Positions 34,509 to 46,639 of a DNA stretch of 64,000 nt are shown piece after piece. Source of the DNA: Canna indica (taxonomy: Eukaryota > Streptophyta > Magnoliopsida > Zingiberales > Cannaceae); assembly GCA_034359265.1 (NCBI GenBank), contig CP136893.1, forward strand, positions 17,055,001 through 17,119,000. Direction: 5' to 3'. Both the position numbers and the translations under genes were made by a program. Below the pieces are notes generated by a model, which had not been told where the DNA came from, ran no database searches, and was given only the letters and a program-made list of their open reading frames with translations. The stretch's first letter is position 1. Each line of letters begins with the position of its first letter.

Positions 34509-36040
34509 AATATAAGAATCTTGTTTGGATGCAAGAGGTGTGATAATATTTTTCATTGTTTGATAAGACTAACATTCATTTTTTTTTTCTTGTGGTGTAT
34601 ATATTTTTAGAAAAGAACGTTTCTATATTTTTTTAAGCTATAGATAATATAACAAGTTCCTGATGTTGATTTTTATAAAATAAAAAACATATATATATAT
34701 ATATATATTCAAATATTTTAAAACAATCTAAATATTAAATATTGGACAATATTAAAATGCTATAATATATTTTAGGTATTAATGCTTTAAATTTATTATT
34801 GTATTAAGTATTTCAGTATATTAAATAATTGAATGTGTATTTAGATATTTAGTAATTGAAGAAATATAAAAATATTTCAATATACTACTGAACTTTGAGT
34901 TAACATACTGGAGGCCCTCTTTAAGCTTCAAAATGCAACTCCCATCACTTCCTATTGTAGATAGGAAGAAAGCTCGCGTGAGTTCTCGTGGAGCACCTAC
35001 CGTACCATCTCACATGGAGGGTGCTCCACGCGAATTACGTGGTGCCGGGTGGATCTTAAAGTTTGGGCACCATATGAGAAAGTTATTATACACAAATGTT
35101 CAATATCAAGATATAACGTTACTTCGTCAACGGTGAGTAATTTAATTGATGATAATATTTGTATATTGTCGATGATAATATTTGTATGTTGTCTATAAAT
35201 TTAAAATTTAAATTCTAATATAATTATATATTATGATTTTTTAATTTTTATTAAAAAATATAACATTATTTTTTACTCTTCATGTCTCCGCATCTTATGT
35301 TTTTTTCTTTTATTTTTCAGGAATTTTCTTAATTTAAAATAATTTTTTCAAAAATTTCTCGATAGAAATTCCAAAATTTTCAAAACTCAAATGAAATATA
35401 AAAAAACTCGAAAAGACTCCTCGTTTCATATTATAGTAACATTTTCACCCAATCATCTCGTTTTCACCCAAAAACTTTTAAACTTGGCTCAAAAGTTTCA
35501 TCGAAACTTTTAAATATATTCATATATAATTGAAAAAATAAAAGATTTTAAAAAATAAAAAATTCACGAAAAATATTATGACTCATATGAGATGCGGAGA
35601 TCATCAAATCACTTGATGTACAAGAATTTTACCAAATCTCTCTTAAACTACGATGAGAAGTTTCATATTTTATTAAAAAATATATAAATAATTCATGAAA
35701 AATATTATAACTTAATAAGAATGCCATAACTCTAATAACTTTAGTATATAAATAAAAAAATAAAAAATCTTAATCACCATTTGTCTACCGTATAATTTGC
35801 AGTCAATTGTTAGACCTGCTTCAGTGGCTTCTTCTCTCCGGAGGCTCAAGGAGACAAGGACCGGACACAAGTTCTATAGAGGATAAATCAACGCATAGAA
35901 AATAGGAGCCTATCTGATGAAAAAACCATGACCGCTCATCTGGAGCAACTCTGCATCTGAATCGTTCATCAGATTCTAATTAAGTGCTGCAGCCACGAGC
36001 AGTCAACGATGTATTCTTACCGCTTTTCCGGGACCCCTTA
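34509..36040. other. AT-rich intergenic stretch upstream of the acyltransferase gene
   Basis: Mostly AT-rich sequence with an (AT)n run at about 34689-34709. A short GC-richer patch at 34925-35060 contains an inverted GTGGAGCACC/GGTGCTCCAC pair. I see no gene here. The promoter of the downstream gene must lie at its right end, but I recognise no definite box. Confidence 0.5.
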
Positions 36041-36043
36041 GAA

Positions 36044-36075
36044 AAGCGAGCGAGCGAGCGAGCGAGAGAGCGAAA
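36044..36075. repeat. GCGA/GAGC simple repeat in the acyltransferase leader
   Basis: A run of (GAGC)n turning into GAGAGAGCGAAAGAG ends just before the start codon at 36079. GA-rich leaders are common in plant genes; any effect on expression is not shown. Confidence 0.6.
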
Positions 36076-36078
36076 GAG

Positions 36079-37134
36079 ATGAAAGAAATGGATCAGCACT
36101 CGGAGCTGCAGGCGTTGGCGAAGGTGACGGTGTGGGTGGCCGTGTCGATGACCTACGCCCGCTTTGTGGCCTCCCGCGTGAGACCAGGCGGCCTCCGCTT
36201 CCTCTCCCTCTTCCCCGTACTCTGCCTCCTCCCCTTCCTCCCCTTCCACTTCTCCTCTCTCCACCTCCGCGGGATCTCTGCCTTCTTCCTCGTCTGGCTC
36301 GCCATCTTCAAGCTCCTCCTCCTCTCCGCTGCCGCTGGCCCCCTCTCCGCCGACCTCTCCCTCCCCGCCTTCCTCGTCTCCGCCGTCCTCCCCGTCAAAC
36401 TAATCAACTCCCACCACCACCACCACCACCAACAACAACAACGACCAAAAGGTCGGCCTTTTACCTCCCTCCTCCTTCCCTCCGCCGTCAAGGTCGCCAT
36501 CCTCGCCAGTATCATCCCCCTCTACCGCTTCAAGGACTTGATCCACCCTTACCTACTTCTTAGCCTATACTCTATCCACATGTACCTCGCCCTCGAGGTC
36601 GTCCTCGCTGGCGCTGCCGCCGCCGCTTCGATCCTTCTCCCCGGGGGCCTCCAGCTCGAGCCGCAATTCGACGAGCCCTACCGCGCCTCTTCCCTTCAAG
36701 ACTTCTGGGGCCGCCGATGGAACATTATGGTCTCCGCCATCCTCCGCCCCTCCGTCTACCTCCCTGTTCGCGCCCGCTGCGGCCGCGCCGCCGCCGTCCT
36801 CGCGGCCTTCCTCGTCTCCGGCCTCATGCACGAGGTCATGTTCTGGTACCTCACCCTCGCGCCGCCCACTGGGGAGGCCACGGCCTTCTTCCTGATCCAC
36901 GGAGCGTGCGTGGTGGCCGAGGAGGCCGCGCGGAAGTCCGGGTGCTGGCAACCGCCGGCGGCGGTGGCGACGTTATTGACGCTGGGGTTGGTGGCGACGA
37001 CGGGATTCTGGCTCTTCTTTCCGCCGATCCTGAGGAGTCGGGCGGACGAGGTTGTGCTGGCGGAGTGCGCGGCGGCCATGGGTTTCTTGGAGGCTGCCTG
37101 CCGGAAGTTTCTGGCTTGGATCGGATTATTTTAG
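36079..37134 (+). CDS. Wax-synthase-like long-chain-alcohol O-fatty-acyltransferase (MBOAT family)
   Basis: A single-exon gene of 351 codons. Family role: transfers an acyl group from acyl-CoA to a long-chain alcohol to make wax esters, in the ER membrane. The protein is mostly hydrophobic segments (about residues 11-30, 41-57, 65-85, 95-108, 135-148, 155-189, 235-260, 263-283, 295-320). The family signatures are present: SLQDFWGRRWN at 205-215 and FLVSGLMHE with the presumed active His at 251. The first ATG is used; a second is three codons on. A histidine/glutamine tract (about 112-121) from a CAC/CAA repeat sits in the loop between helices where homologues vary. Length and motif spacing fit the plant wax synthase family (about 340-360 residues). 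The coding region is very GC-rich with C/G third positions against AT-rich flanks. The exact alcohol or acyl specificity cannot be read from sequence. Confidence 0.9.
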   Translation: MKEMDQHSELQALAKVTVWVAVSMTYARFVASRVRPGGLRFLSLFPVLCLLPFLPFHFSSLHLRGISAFFLVWLAIFKLLLLSAAAGPLSADLSLPAFLVSAVLPVKLINSHHHHHHQQQQRPKGRPFTSLLLPSAVKVAILASIIPLYRFKDLIHPYLLLSLYSIHMYLALEVVLAGAAAAASILLPGGLQLEPQFDEPYRASSLQDFWGRRWNIMVSAILRPSVYLPVRARCGRAAAVLAAFLVSGLMHEVMFWYLTLAPPTGEATAFFLIHGACVVAEEAARKSGCWQPPAAVATLLTLGLVATTGFWLFFPPILRSRADEVVLAECAAAMGFLEAACRKFLAWIGLF

Positions 37135-37149
37135 TCTTTTAGATCGCAC

Positions 37150-37888
37150 TCCCAGTCTCCTACCCAGATCGGATCGGCGTTCGGATTTTGATCGCAAGTC
37201 AATGCGTTCGCAAATAGTCAAATGTGCGTAGATTAGTTGGAGGAGAAATCGGGAAGAATGAGTCGGTCAACTGGCAAAATGTTTGACTAATGATTTTGCC
37301 TGTAAACGCATACAAAACTGGCAATTTATTTCCCTTGTGAACATTATTTCAGCTGCTTGTGAGTTCATTTTATCAATTTTCTGGCCTTAAAGAAAGATTT
37401 AACTTTTGAACAAGTTGGATTATTGACTTCAAATTTAGTCGGTCAATCGCCATTCAGTTTGAATTAAACAATCAGAAAAAATGGAAAATAAATATAAGAT
37501 TGGTAAGATTGTCTTTTACTCAGTTAACCGAGTTTGACTAATGATGATCAATTTCACTTTTCCAATATGATTAAGAAACCATTAATTCTTGTTTCTTAAT
37601 TAGTTAATTTCCATTTTCACTTTTCACTTTCTGCAAAAGTTGAAATAGTTTCCACCACCCGTAACAGCCAAGGGTACTATTTTGAGAATTTCGATAAAAT
37701 TATAAATGCTTTAATTTATTCGTAAAACTATATTTTTTATGATATATTTAAATTACCCTTTAATTTTATTTTTGGATTAAAATGATGAGTGTATTAATTA
37801 TAGTTAAATTAACAATTAGGACCTTTGATTATAATGATGAGTGTGTTATTTAAATCACAATTTGTTATATGCATTTTATTGCATCTCA
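37150..37888. other. Intergenic, no gene seen
   Basis: AT-rich sequence after the acyltransferase stop codon, including its likely 3' untranslated end. No ORF, RNA gene or bounded repeat was recognised. Confidence 0.4.
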
Positions 37889-37897
37889 AAGTTTAAA

Positions 37898-38389
37898 GGA
37901 TTAATTATTGAATATATATCATGATTTTTACCGAAATTTTTAAATCTATCACGATTTTTCATTTGTTTCAAATGCAGACTTTAACTCTCGATTCATTTCA
38001 ATTATAGTACACCGTCAGACTCCAGTTAAGTTTTCTGTTAAACTGCTGATCTGGCAACGACATCGATGGCGTATCTTAATAAGTTCAATCAAATATTAAA
38101 TTAATATAAATAATTAAATATCTAACGTGTATTAATAAGTACAGTCAGCATTTTTTTACTTAAATTTTTTTTATTTACTTTTTTTTTATATTAATTGAAT
38201 GGTTGATTGGACTTATTAAAACACATCATCGTTGTCAAGTCAGTAGTTTAATGAAAAATTTAACTAGAGTCTGATAGTGTGCTATAATTGAAACGAACCG
38301 AGAGTTGAAGCATGCATTTGAAACAAATGAAAAATCGTGATAGATTTGAGAATTTCGGTAAAAATCGTGATATATTCATTAATTAATCT
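37898..38389. mobile_element. MULE-type MITE, long inverted repeats, 9-bp target duplication
   Basis: Flanked by AAGTTTAAA at 37889-37897 and 38390-38398. The two halves are reverse complements over nearly 190 bases (GGATTAATTATTGAATATAT on the left, with the matching complement at the right end), about 85 percent alike by eye. No coding region. Confidence 0.85.
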
Positions 38390-38403
38390 AAGTTTAAATT
38401 TTA

Positions 38404-39052
38404 GATAAATTACACAGAACCCCTCTCGATTATAGTCGATGTGTGCAAGACCTACCTAAACTACCAAGTGTGCACAGAATCTCCCTCCACTACATTAGTT
38501 GTTCCAATAATACCCTTATGTTAGCCCCCTATTAGCTCTTCGTCAAAACAATGTCATGTGGCAGCAATCTCCACCATCCATCTCATCCGACGACCATTAC
38601 TTCTTCTTTTACTCATCCCTCACCTACCTACACTCCTCCCCTTGCCCTAGACTCCACTGCCACCGCCACCACCGCTGTTGTCATCGCCGTCACTGCAGCC
38701 ACTGTCGTCGTCATCGCCACCACCACTACTGTCACCGTCACTGTCGCCGCCGTCGCCGTCACTGTCACCGCCTCCTCCTCCTCCACCTCCAGAAAAGGAG
38801 GAGGAGGAGGAGGTGGTGGTGGTGGTAGAGGTGGCAACGACTGGATTTGCAGAAGAGAAGGTAAAAGAAGGGGTCGGATGGGGGTTCTACGCATAGGGGA
38901 GTTTTACCGTTAAGTTACTAACGGGTTGGCTAACAGATTGAAAATTATTGGAACTACTAATATAGTGGAGGGAGTTATGTGCACACTTGGTAGTTTATGT
39001 AGGTGTTGCACACATCGACTATAGTCGAGGGGGGTTTCGTGTAATTTACCCT
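38404..39052. mobile_element. MULE-type MITE, long inverted repeats, 9-bp target duplication, GC-rich loop
   Basis: Flanked by TAAATTTTA at 38395-38403 and 39053-39061. Arms of about 130 bases (TAAATTACAC, TATAGTCGATGTGTGCAA, CTACCAAGTGTGCACA) are inverted at the two ends. The loop, 38640-38840, is a run of CCACCGCC/GTCACTGTCGCC and GGAGGAGG simple repeats. It creates long meaningless open frames rich in Thr/Val or Pro. Confidence 0.85.
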
Positions 39053-39061
39053 TAAATTTTA

Positions 39062-39834
39062 TATGTTGACCAAGTTAAGAAACCTAACAACCTAAAATAA
39101 ACTGTTAATTGTAATTATATTGACAATTAAGAGACTTTGATGAAAAAATCTCTAAGTAGTTTTTATATATATATATACACACTGCATTAGACCCAGCAGT
39201 GCCCTATTATTCAACCCGAGCCAGACTAGATAGTTTCGCCCCGGGGGCTCCATCCAGACATATTCTCAAACCTGACTCAAACCAAACCAGACGGCTCCGC
39301 CTGAGGGTCCACTCGGCCATACAAGGACATCCACGTCATTTCTTATCACGAGGGATACACCATTACAAGCCTACTATCTCCGAGATCAACCTCGATCTAT
39401 TCTGAGCAATATTCCCACGAGATTATTGGGCGATGTCATCATCTTCACTTGTAATAAAATACAGATACAACACGCATCATGTAATCTAAGTTTCATTTCG
39501 ATTACCTCCACCTTGGTGTCCCACTAATTTGAGCGTCAGAATGTCTGTTGTAGGTCCGCCACCATCAAAGTTGCACTTGACCAGGAGAGACACCAAGTCA
39601 GATCGGACTACTCTAATTCTCAAGCAGGAATAATATATATTTTATTGCATTAGAAACCTTAATTTCATGTGTTCATGGAGTTAACAAACATAACAACCTA
39701 AATAAAATATTCATAGAAAATCTCCGACAACTTTTATATGCACTTTAATGCATAGGAACTTTAAGTTTGACCACTACGAAGTTCACAAAATCTAAGAATC
39801 TAAAATTAATTTTTAGATTTAAGACTTTCATAAG
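39062..39834. other. Intergenic, no gene seen
   Basis: Mixed sequence with a more GC-rich patch at 39180-39600 (for example CCGGGGGCTCCATCCAGAC). It resembles degraded retrotransposon LTR or leader DNA, but I found no LTR ends or coding remains. Confidence 0.35.
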
Positions 39835-40307
39835 TAGGGCTGTTCATTGGGTCGACCAATGAACCCGAGAATCCAACCCGACCCAACCTATTTGGGTTGG
39901 GTCGGGTCGGGTAATCGGGTCGAATCAGGTATAATTTGACCAAATCCGACCATAATCGGATTGGGTATTTGGTTTTAGAATTTGAAACTCGATGACCCGA
40001 GATCCGACTCGATGACCAGAGATACGACCCGATGATTCAATTATTTGTGTTTTTTTAATCATTTTTAAATATTTATATTTAAAAAATATTTATTTTAAAA
40101 AATATTTATTTATTTTAAAAAAAAGTTGTTAAAAACTCTTTTTTTACCTATACGGGTAAATCCGACTACCTGACCCGACCTGTAGGTCGGGTCGGGTCGG
40201 ATTTGAGAGGTGAAAAGTTTTTAACCTGATCCGATCCGATTATACTTGATCGAATTAGATCGATTTTTCCCTTAAATCCGCCCCGACCCGATCCTTGAAC
40301 ATCCCTA
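39835..40307. mobile_element. hAT-type MITE (TAGGGCTGTTCA ends, GGTCGGGT words)
   Basis: Ends TAGGGCTGTTCATTGGGTCG and the inverted TTGAACATCCCTA. The flanks TTCATAAG (39827-39834) and TTCATATG (40308-40315) match at 7 of 8. Subterminal words GGGTCGGGTCGG and CCGACCCGA occur in both orientations. No coding region. Confidence 0.82.
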
Positions 40308-40319
40308 TTCATATGCAAT

Positions 40320-42826
40320 AAAATGCATATAAAGGTAGATAGGGACTTTGATGAAAAATTCTGAATTAATGTCATATTTAAAATTTTTAGATTTATTAAC
40401 TTTATAAGTATACAAAATTTAAAGATTTCTAACGGTTATTATAATTGAAATCAATACCTCATTTTAATTAAGCTAATAAGTTTGTTAACTTAATAAACAA
40501 GTTAAATCTAAAGTTTTGTATGTAATTAAATACATATAAAATTAGTGAACTCTCACCGTAATTGTAATTCACATCATTTTGATCCAGAACTAATTAAGTT
40601 AATAAATAGATTTGGAGAAAAATTTCGATATATCAAGGTTTTGTCAACAAATAGTTAAATATTTATATTTTTGCCAATTTTTTATATTATTTGCACTTTT
40701 TATTAGAAAGTAAAAAATGCAAATGAAAAAAAAGAATGGTTTCTTCATTTTATTAGAAACTATCTATAATACCCGTGTTTTGTACTATTAAAATATAATT
40801 TTATAAATAAAAAATTTTAAAATTAAATTTTATATTTTAATGTATTATTATATAATCTATGGTTTTATAAATAAAAAAGTTTGAAATTAAATTTTTATAT
40901 TTTCAATATATTATTATATATAAATAGAATAGTGTATCGATTTTTTTTTATATTTTTGATATTTTCTAACGTAGTTTCAATTTGAAATTATATAAATTTA
41001 GATTTAAAATTAATTTTATTTTTTTTAAAATAATTATTTTAAATTAAAACTGTAAATTAAATTTAAATTCAAATTGTAAATTAAATTTAAATTTAAATTT
41101 TTAATTAAATTTAAATTTAAATTTTTAATTAAATTTAAATTTAAATTTTTAATTAAATTTAAATTTAAATTTTAAATTAAATTTAAATTTTTAATTAAAT
41201 TTGTAACTATATATAATTTAATATTCTTAATAATTTAAATAAAAAATTTAAATTTAAAGATTTTTATACTTAAATTTTCAGGAATAAATTACCATATTAT
41301 TATCATATTATAAAATAATTATATTTTTAAGAATAAAATTCGATACTTAATTGGAAGTGAAATTTGCTTAATTTAATTGACCCGAAAAATTTCTAATTAA
41401 TCATACATATAATTTAAATCTAAACGTGCATAATATAATATATATGATTTGAAAATTAAACTGTTATAGTTAATTTGATTCTAATCAAATAAAAATTAAT
41501 AAAATTTAAAATTAAGCATGGTTAATTAAGCACACATAATAAAATTTAAAATTTTATAAAATAATTATTTACATTAAAATTAATTAAATTCAAAATTTTG
41601 AAAATTAGGTATGATTAATTGAAAACCAAGTATGTTTAATTAAATGAATTTAAAAAATTAAAATTAAACATGGATAATTATGGAAGAAAATTAAAATTCA
41701 CCATTAATAAAATTTGAAATTAATTAAAAATTTATAAATTAAATTGAAAGAAAATAAATTAGTTTTATATGAAAATTTAGAAAATAGGAGTAATTAATTG
41801 AAAATGAAACTTGCTTAATTAAATGGGAGTGAAAATATGAATATTTAGAAATTAATTTTCATTAATTAATAATATTTGAAGTTAATATGAATTTAAATAA
41901 TTAATAAAATTTTAAATTTATTATACATAATTAAAAGGATTCATAATTTTAAAAATTAATCATGTTTACTTTAAAATTAAGTCTAATTAATTTAAATATA
42001 ATTAAAAATTTAAGGAACTGAAACCTATTTAATTTAATGCTCGAAAAATTTCCAATTAATCATACATAATTATAGAGGAGAAATAAAATCAAAATTAAAT
42101 ATGAATAGTATAATATATAAGATTTGAAAATTAAGTTGACATAATTGATTTGATTATAATCAACTGGAAATTAATAAAATTAAAAATTAAGCATATTTAA
42201 TTAATCAGACATAATAAAATTTGAAACTAAGATTTAATTTATTTTAAACAATAATCAAAATTTCATAAATAATTTTCAATATTTATAATTAATTAATTTC
42301 GAAAATTTAAAAAATTAAGCATTATTAATTGAAGAAAAAAATAAAATTTACCATTAACAAAATTTAAAATTAATTTAATATAAAAATTAATTTTGAAATT
42401 ATAGTTAATTTAATTCGAAAATTTAAAAGTTAAGCATGATTAATGAAAAGGAAAATAAAATTCACTATTAATAAATTCGAAATTAATTTAATATGAAAAT
42501 TATAAATTAATTTTCGAATTAAATTGGAGAAAAATTAAAGTTGAAGATTTAAAAATTAAGCATACAAAAATGAAAATATAAATGAGGTAAAAATAAAGGT
42601 AAAGAATTGAAGTTGTTTGTTTATAATTATAATTTAATATTCTTAATAATTTAAATTTAAATATTTGTACACCTAGATTTTCATAAATAAGAGTAGTTTC
42701 ATCCGGAAATTAAAGTTTGAAGATTTAGAAATTAAACATATAAAAATAAAAATAAAAATGAAATAAAAAATAAAGGTAATTAAAGAATTGAGGGAGTAAG
42801 AGGAATTTAGACGGGAGAAAGTTATT

Positions 42827-42863
<37 letters not shown>

Positions 42864-42960
42864 TAAATAAATTAAGTATAAATTTAATAGTTTTATAAAA
42901 TTATATAAAATATTGTATTCAAACATGTTAGTTTCAAAAAGAATCGCTTAGCTTGTATAC
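40320..42960. repeat. Extremely AT-rich low-complexity block
   Basis: About 2.6 kb of A/T-dominated DNA with recurring AATTAAGCATG, AAATTTAAATT and TAATTAAATT words. At 41090-41200 there is a short tandem repeat with a period near 25 built from TTTAAATTTAAATTT. An (AT)n run lies at about 42829-42857. No gene is seen. It could be decayed repeats or a matrix-attachment-like region; the latter is only a guess from composition. Confidence 0.6.
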
Positions 42961-42980
42961 TTTGTGTGCTGCGGTGAGTA

Positions 42981-43376
42981 TAGGGCTGTCCATTCGGTTC
43001 AACACGAACCGAACCGAATCGAATTATACCTAAACCGATCTAACCTGAACCAAAATTATTCGGTTCGGTTCGATTTTCAATCCGAAAATCAAAATTTTAA
43101 TTAATTCGGTTAAAAATTAAAAATTAAAAATTATTTTCTAATACCCATTTACTTATCTATATTAAAAATTTTAAAAAATATATTATTATTTAATTAATTC
43201 AGTTTTCGATTCGGGTAGATTTTTGAATTCCGAGAACCGAACCCGAACTAGAACTTAAAATTTGGTTTGGTTTGGGTCAAGAACCGAACATGTAACCGTT
43301 GAAACCGAACCGAATCGAGAAATTCGGTTCGATTTTTCGGTTCAATTCGGGTTGAACCGAACACCGGACACTCCTA
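42981..43376. mobile_element. hAT-type MITE (TAGGGCTGTCCA ends, CGGTTCGGTT words)
   Basis: The left end TAGGGCTGTCCATTCGGTTC and the right end GAACACCGGACACTCCTA are imperfect inverted repeats. AACCGAACCGAA and its complement recur near both ends. The flanking 8-mers do not match convincingly, so the boundaries rest on the inverted ends alone. Confidence 0.65.
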
Positions 43377-43384
43377 GATGAATG

Positions 43385-44737
43385 GAGTACTTGGTTAATT
43401 AGGATTAATAGTTTAATACTACAACGCCAATGCTTGGGAAAGAAGCGATCTGGCGTGTCGTCTCCAACCTTCACGTACATCGTGATATACTCATTAAGCA
43501 CATTCTGACATCCAATTTGTGTGGAGTTCTACAAGTTCAAGTGTTCAACCGCCTTCGATAGCAAGTCGAAAGAGACTTCGATGGTCAAGCTTTTTAAGTC
43601 GTATCACCTTCGAACTGAAAAGAGAATAAATTTTCACTACAAATGAGGAGACAAAAACCTAAAAACATAAAGATCCAGAGGCAACTCATGTTCATAACGT
43701 TCGCTGAGAATAAATTTTGAAAGAAATAAAAAAGTATGGACCATCTCTATTAATAGAAAAAGGACGAAGCAAAATGTGAAATGACAGTATCATTACACTC
43801 TAAACTGTACCAGCTGATGATGCTTATAACAAACTTACTATTAGCATTTCCCATGAATCAACCATAAAATTAGATGTAGAAGGCCCAGTATATAAATTTG
43901 GATAATTTTATTTGTAAGTCCAACGTCCAGTCAATCTCAGGTTTTCAACTAGCTAAACCTAATACTCCAGTTCTACCTCATATTGTATTGTCCTAAAGTT
44001 TTCAACCTTGATCGATCTTAATCTCGGTTTGATGATAATAAGCTCGAAACTAATGATCTCATTGAGAAATAATTTCATGTTTCAAGTCGAGTAGCGTGCA
44101 ACATCCGCGATCGGAAGATCAATGCGAAATCAAAAAATTCGGATGGACATTAATCGGTGCGCGAAAGTTTTTGAGTTTAGATCAAATGTATTATCCTCAA
44201 AGAGTGTATTGATGATGAAAAAACTACCAAAATCTGAAACCGACACCTGAAAATCCAATTCGTGAAATTTATCCTAAAATGCTGAATTTTGGCCGAACCT
44301 AGGCTAATGTTCACGAAATTTTCCCACGTATAGCGGAAAATGAGTAGGCGCCGGCTCGAACTCCACGTGCAGGATTGATTCCGCGCTTGCTCATTTTCCG
44401 CTGCACGCGGAAATAGATTTTAAAAAAAAACATATCGGCACCTGTCAGTGGCGTCGGTATGTTAAAAAATAGTTTTTTTATTTTCGACGCCTGTCACATG
44501 CATCGATATCTAACATATCAATGCTTGTGATAGGCGTCGATATTCAACATGTCGACGCCTACTCAAGCGTCGATACGTTCCGTATCGATGCTCGTCTGTC
44601 CACTCACTTTCGTCGCATGTGCAGGTGTCCATATGTACGTTTCAACGCCCCCAAAATGCCAAAATATTGTGCTGCTTTGGCGTCGAAAAATCGATGATTT
44701 GTGTAGTGTAAGTGTTTGTTGTTGTGATTATTTGCTT
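43385..44737. other. Intergenic, no gene seen; local palindromes at 44330-44580
   Basis: No coding region. AGCGGAAAATGAG near 44333 is returned as CTCATTTTCCGCT near 44389. A series of GCGTCGATA/TATCGACGC-type words runs to about 44590. This looks like one end of a DNA transposon (CACTA-like subterminal repeats), but no terminus was identified. Confidence 0.4.
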
Positions 44738-45166
44738 CATTTATATTATTTTTTGTGGTTATCTCATTAGATATAGTGTGGGAAAACCTAGGTTGCTAGG
44801 TTTTGAGTTTGGGTGGTTGCCTTGGTGTGGAGGCATAAGCCCACCATTGTAAACTAGGTTTAGAGTGTCTTTAGAGAGTGAGGTGGAAAAGTGTTTTCAA
44901 GGAGAAAGCAAAGACTTTTTCGATGTAAATTCCTCATTATAAGGAACTTGAAAGCTTAGTGAAAGTTAGGTTGAAATCCTAAGTGAAATGCTTAGGTAGT
45001 GAAAGTTGTCATTTGCTTGTGTGCTTAGCACTTAATTGTTTCTTATCGCTTCTGCACTTAGATTTGAATTATGAATTTGCTTAACTTTACAAGAATCAAT
45101 TAAAATCAAAATTAGACTTAATTTATAGTAAACATACTATTCACTCCCCTCTAGTGTGACCATTCA
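44738..45166 (+). mobile_element. Degraded LTR fragment related to the copia LTRs at 53.6-62.7 kb
   Basis: AAATGCTTAGGTAGTG, CTTATCGCTTCTGCACTTAG and TATTCACTCCCCTCTAGTGT correspond, in reverse orientation and with many changes, to CACTACCTAAGCACCCC, GGAAGCGATAAAT and CTAGAGGGGTGAATAG of the LTRs on the right. Only part of one LTR is recognisable. Confidence 0.6.
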
Positions 45167-45575
45167 CTTAACACATTGTCCCCACACTAGAGTTTTGTTG
45201 CTCGCACAAAATCCCTATAGCTAGTCGTCATTCTTATTGTCGGAGTTTTTAAAATAATCATTTCATATGATGTCGGGAATGTTGACATGGTATGAAATAA
45301 TAAAAAAATTAATATTTACTATATTGACTGTGATTCCACATCAGCAAATAATGTTTGCGGTATCAAGTACCTGACCGTGGGATATAATTGATGACATTTC
45401 AGTAGTGTGGGATAGATACGCGGCAAATTAAAAAATGAGATACATTTGTTATAATGCCTATAGTTTGAGATAGATAGTAGATACATTAATTTTTCAATGC
45501 CAATCAAGAAAAATAAGTAAGAATTTCTATGGAAAGGATCAAATTATTGTGGAGATATATTTAATCAAAATCTCT

Positions 45576-46618
45576 GCTATTGGTGGTGGTAGTCCGGTTG
45601 AAGTACTTTTGAAGGAAGAGATGGTGTGACCCTCAGTCCACAAGTAGATGGTCCAATGTTTGGAAGGAAAATCAGGCAAAAGTGTGCTTCTCTATTGGTT
45701 TTGAGTTGGTGTTGGGGGACGGGAGGTCCACAAGCTTCTGGAAGGATCGTTGGATACATGGTGGTCGGCTTGGGTGGCCTTTTTGGATCTTCTCCAAGCA
45801 TGCAGGGGTAGAGCGGTAACGGTGGAAGATATGTTCGACGTGGTTCAGGGCGAGTGGCATTTGAGGTGGGCCCAAGAGGTGGACGAGGGTCGGGTGGAGG
45901 AGCTACGAAATATCCTGAGTGGAGTCTCGATTACGGATGGTCCAGACCTGGGGAAATGGCGATGGAGTAGCAAAAATTTTTCAACCGCTACGGCCTACAA
46001 CTTTATTATGGAGGGTGGGGTTTGAAACTTGAATTCTGCAAGCGTTTGGAAGGTCCAATGCCCGCTAAAGATGAAGATCCATATATGGATCCTACGTCGA
46101 GGGAGACTACGTACTAAAGATAGATTTCTGAAACATGGGGTTCAGGTCGATGGCCCTCGGTGTGACTTTTGCCGAGTGGAGGCGGAATTGGTTCAACACC
46201 TTTTCTCGAAATGTGTTCTCACAACATCTGTCGGGAACTGCATCTTGGTTGAATGTGGCCTAGCTCCTTTTTTGTCAATATGGTTTGATGGCCTTCGTGG
46301 ATTGGTCGACAAGCCGAAAGCTTTTCGTGGTGATCTGGTGCTGGAGCCTTTGGTTTACGAGAAACAGGGGTCTATTTTGTGGTGATCCATTTGACCTTAA
46401 TTGTACAGGTAGGTTGGCGAGGTCCTTTTGGGTGCGCCTCTACTGGGAAAATCATACGAGGACCGTCCCGATGTAATTGGGAGTCGGACCTTGTTTTTAT
46501 TTGGATTTTGGCCTTATTACTGTAATGCACCTTATGGTTACTTTTCAATGTAATCCTTACATTTCAAATATCATGAAATGAATGTGTAGCTATGCCTCGC
46601 TCTTCTTCAAAAAGAAAC
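45576..46618 (+). mobile_element. 5'-truncated L1-type LINE with zf-RVT region, 10-bp target duplication
   Basis: The coding remnant at 45750-46385 includes KWRWSSKNFSTATAYNFIM and then SVWKVQCPLKMKIHIWIL with GRLRTKDRFLKHGV. That is the zinc-finger domain after the reverse transcriptase in plant LINEs. The frame is broken near 46024. The flanks CAAAATCTCT at 45566-45575 and 46619-46628 are a target duplication. An A-rich tail precedes the right flank. Confidence 0.82.
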
Positions 46619-46639
46619 CAAAATCTCTATTAGGATACG

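Noticed and set aside
34933..35136. 67-codon frame in the acyltransferase upstream region
   Set aside because: No recognisable protein, surrounded by AT-rich non-coding DNA; the inverted GTGGAGCACC pair explains its GC-rich look.
36132..36951. Open frames on both strands overlapping the acyltransferase gene
   Set aside because: Shadows of GC-rich coding sequence; low-complexity Pro/Arg or Gly/Glu composition with no family match, while the 36079 frame has the full wax synthase motifs.
38551..38913. Open frames of 88-120 codons, Thr/Val-rich, Ser/Pro-rich or Pro-rich
   Set aside because: Produced by CACCGCC/GTCACT and GGAGGAGG simple repeats in the loop of a MULE-type MITE; open in several frames at once.
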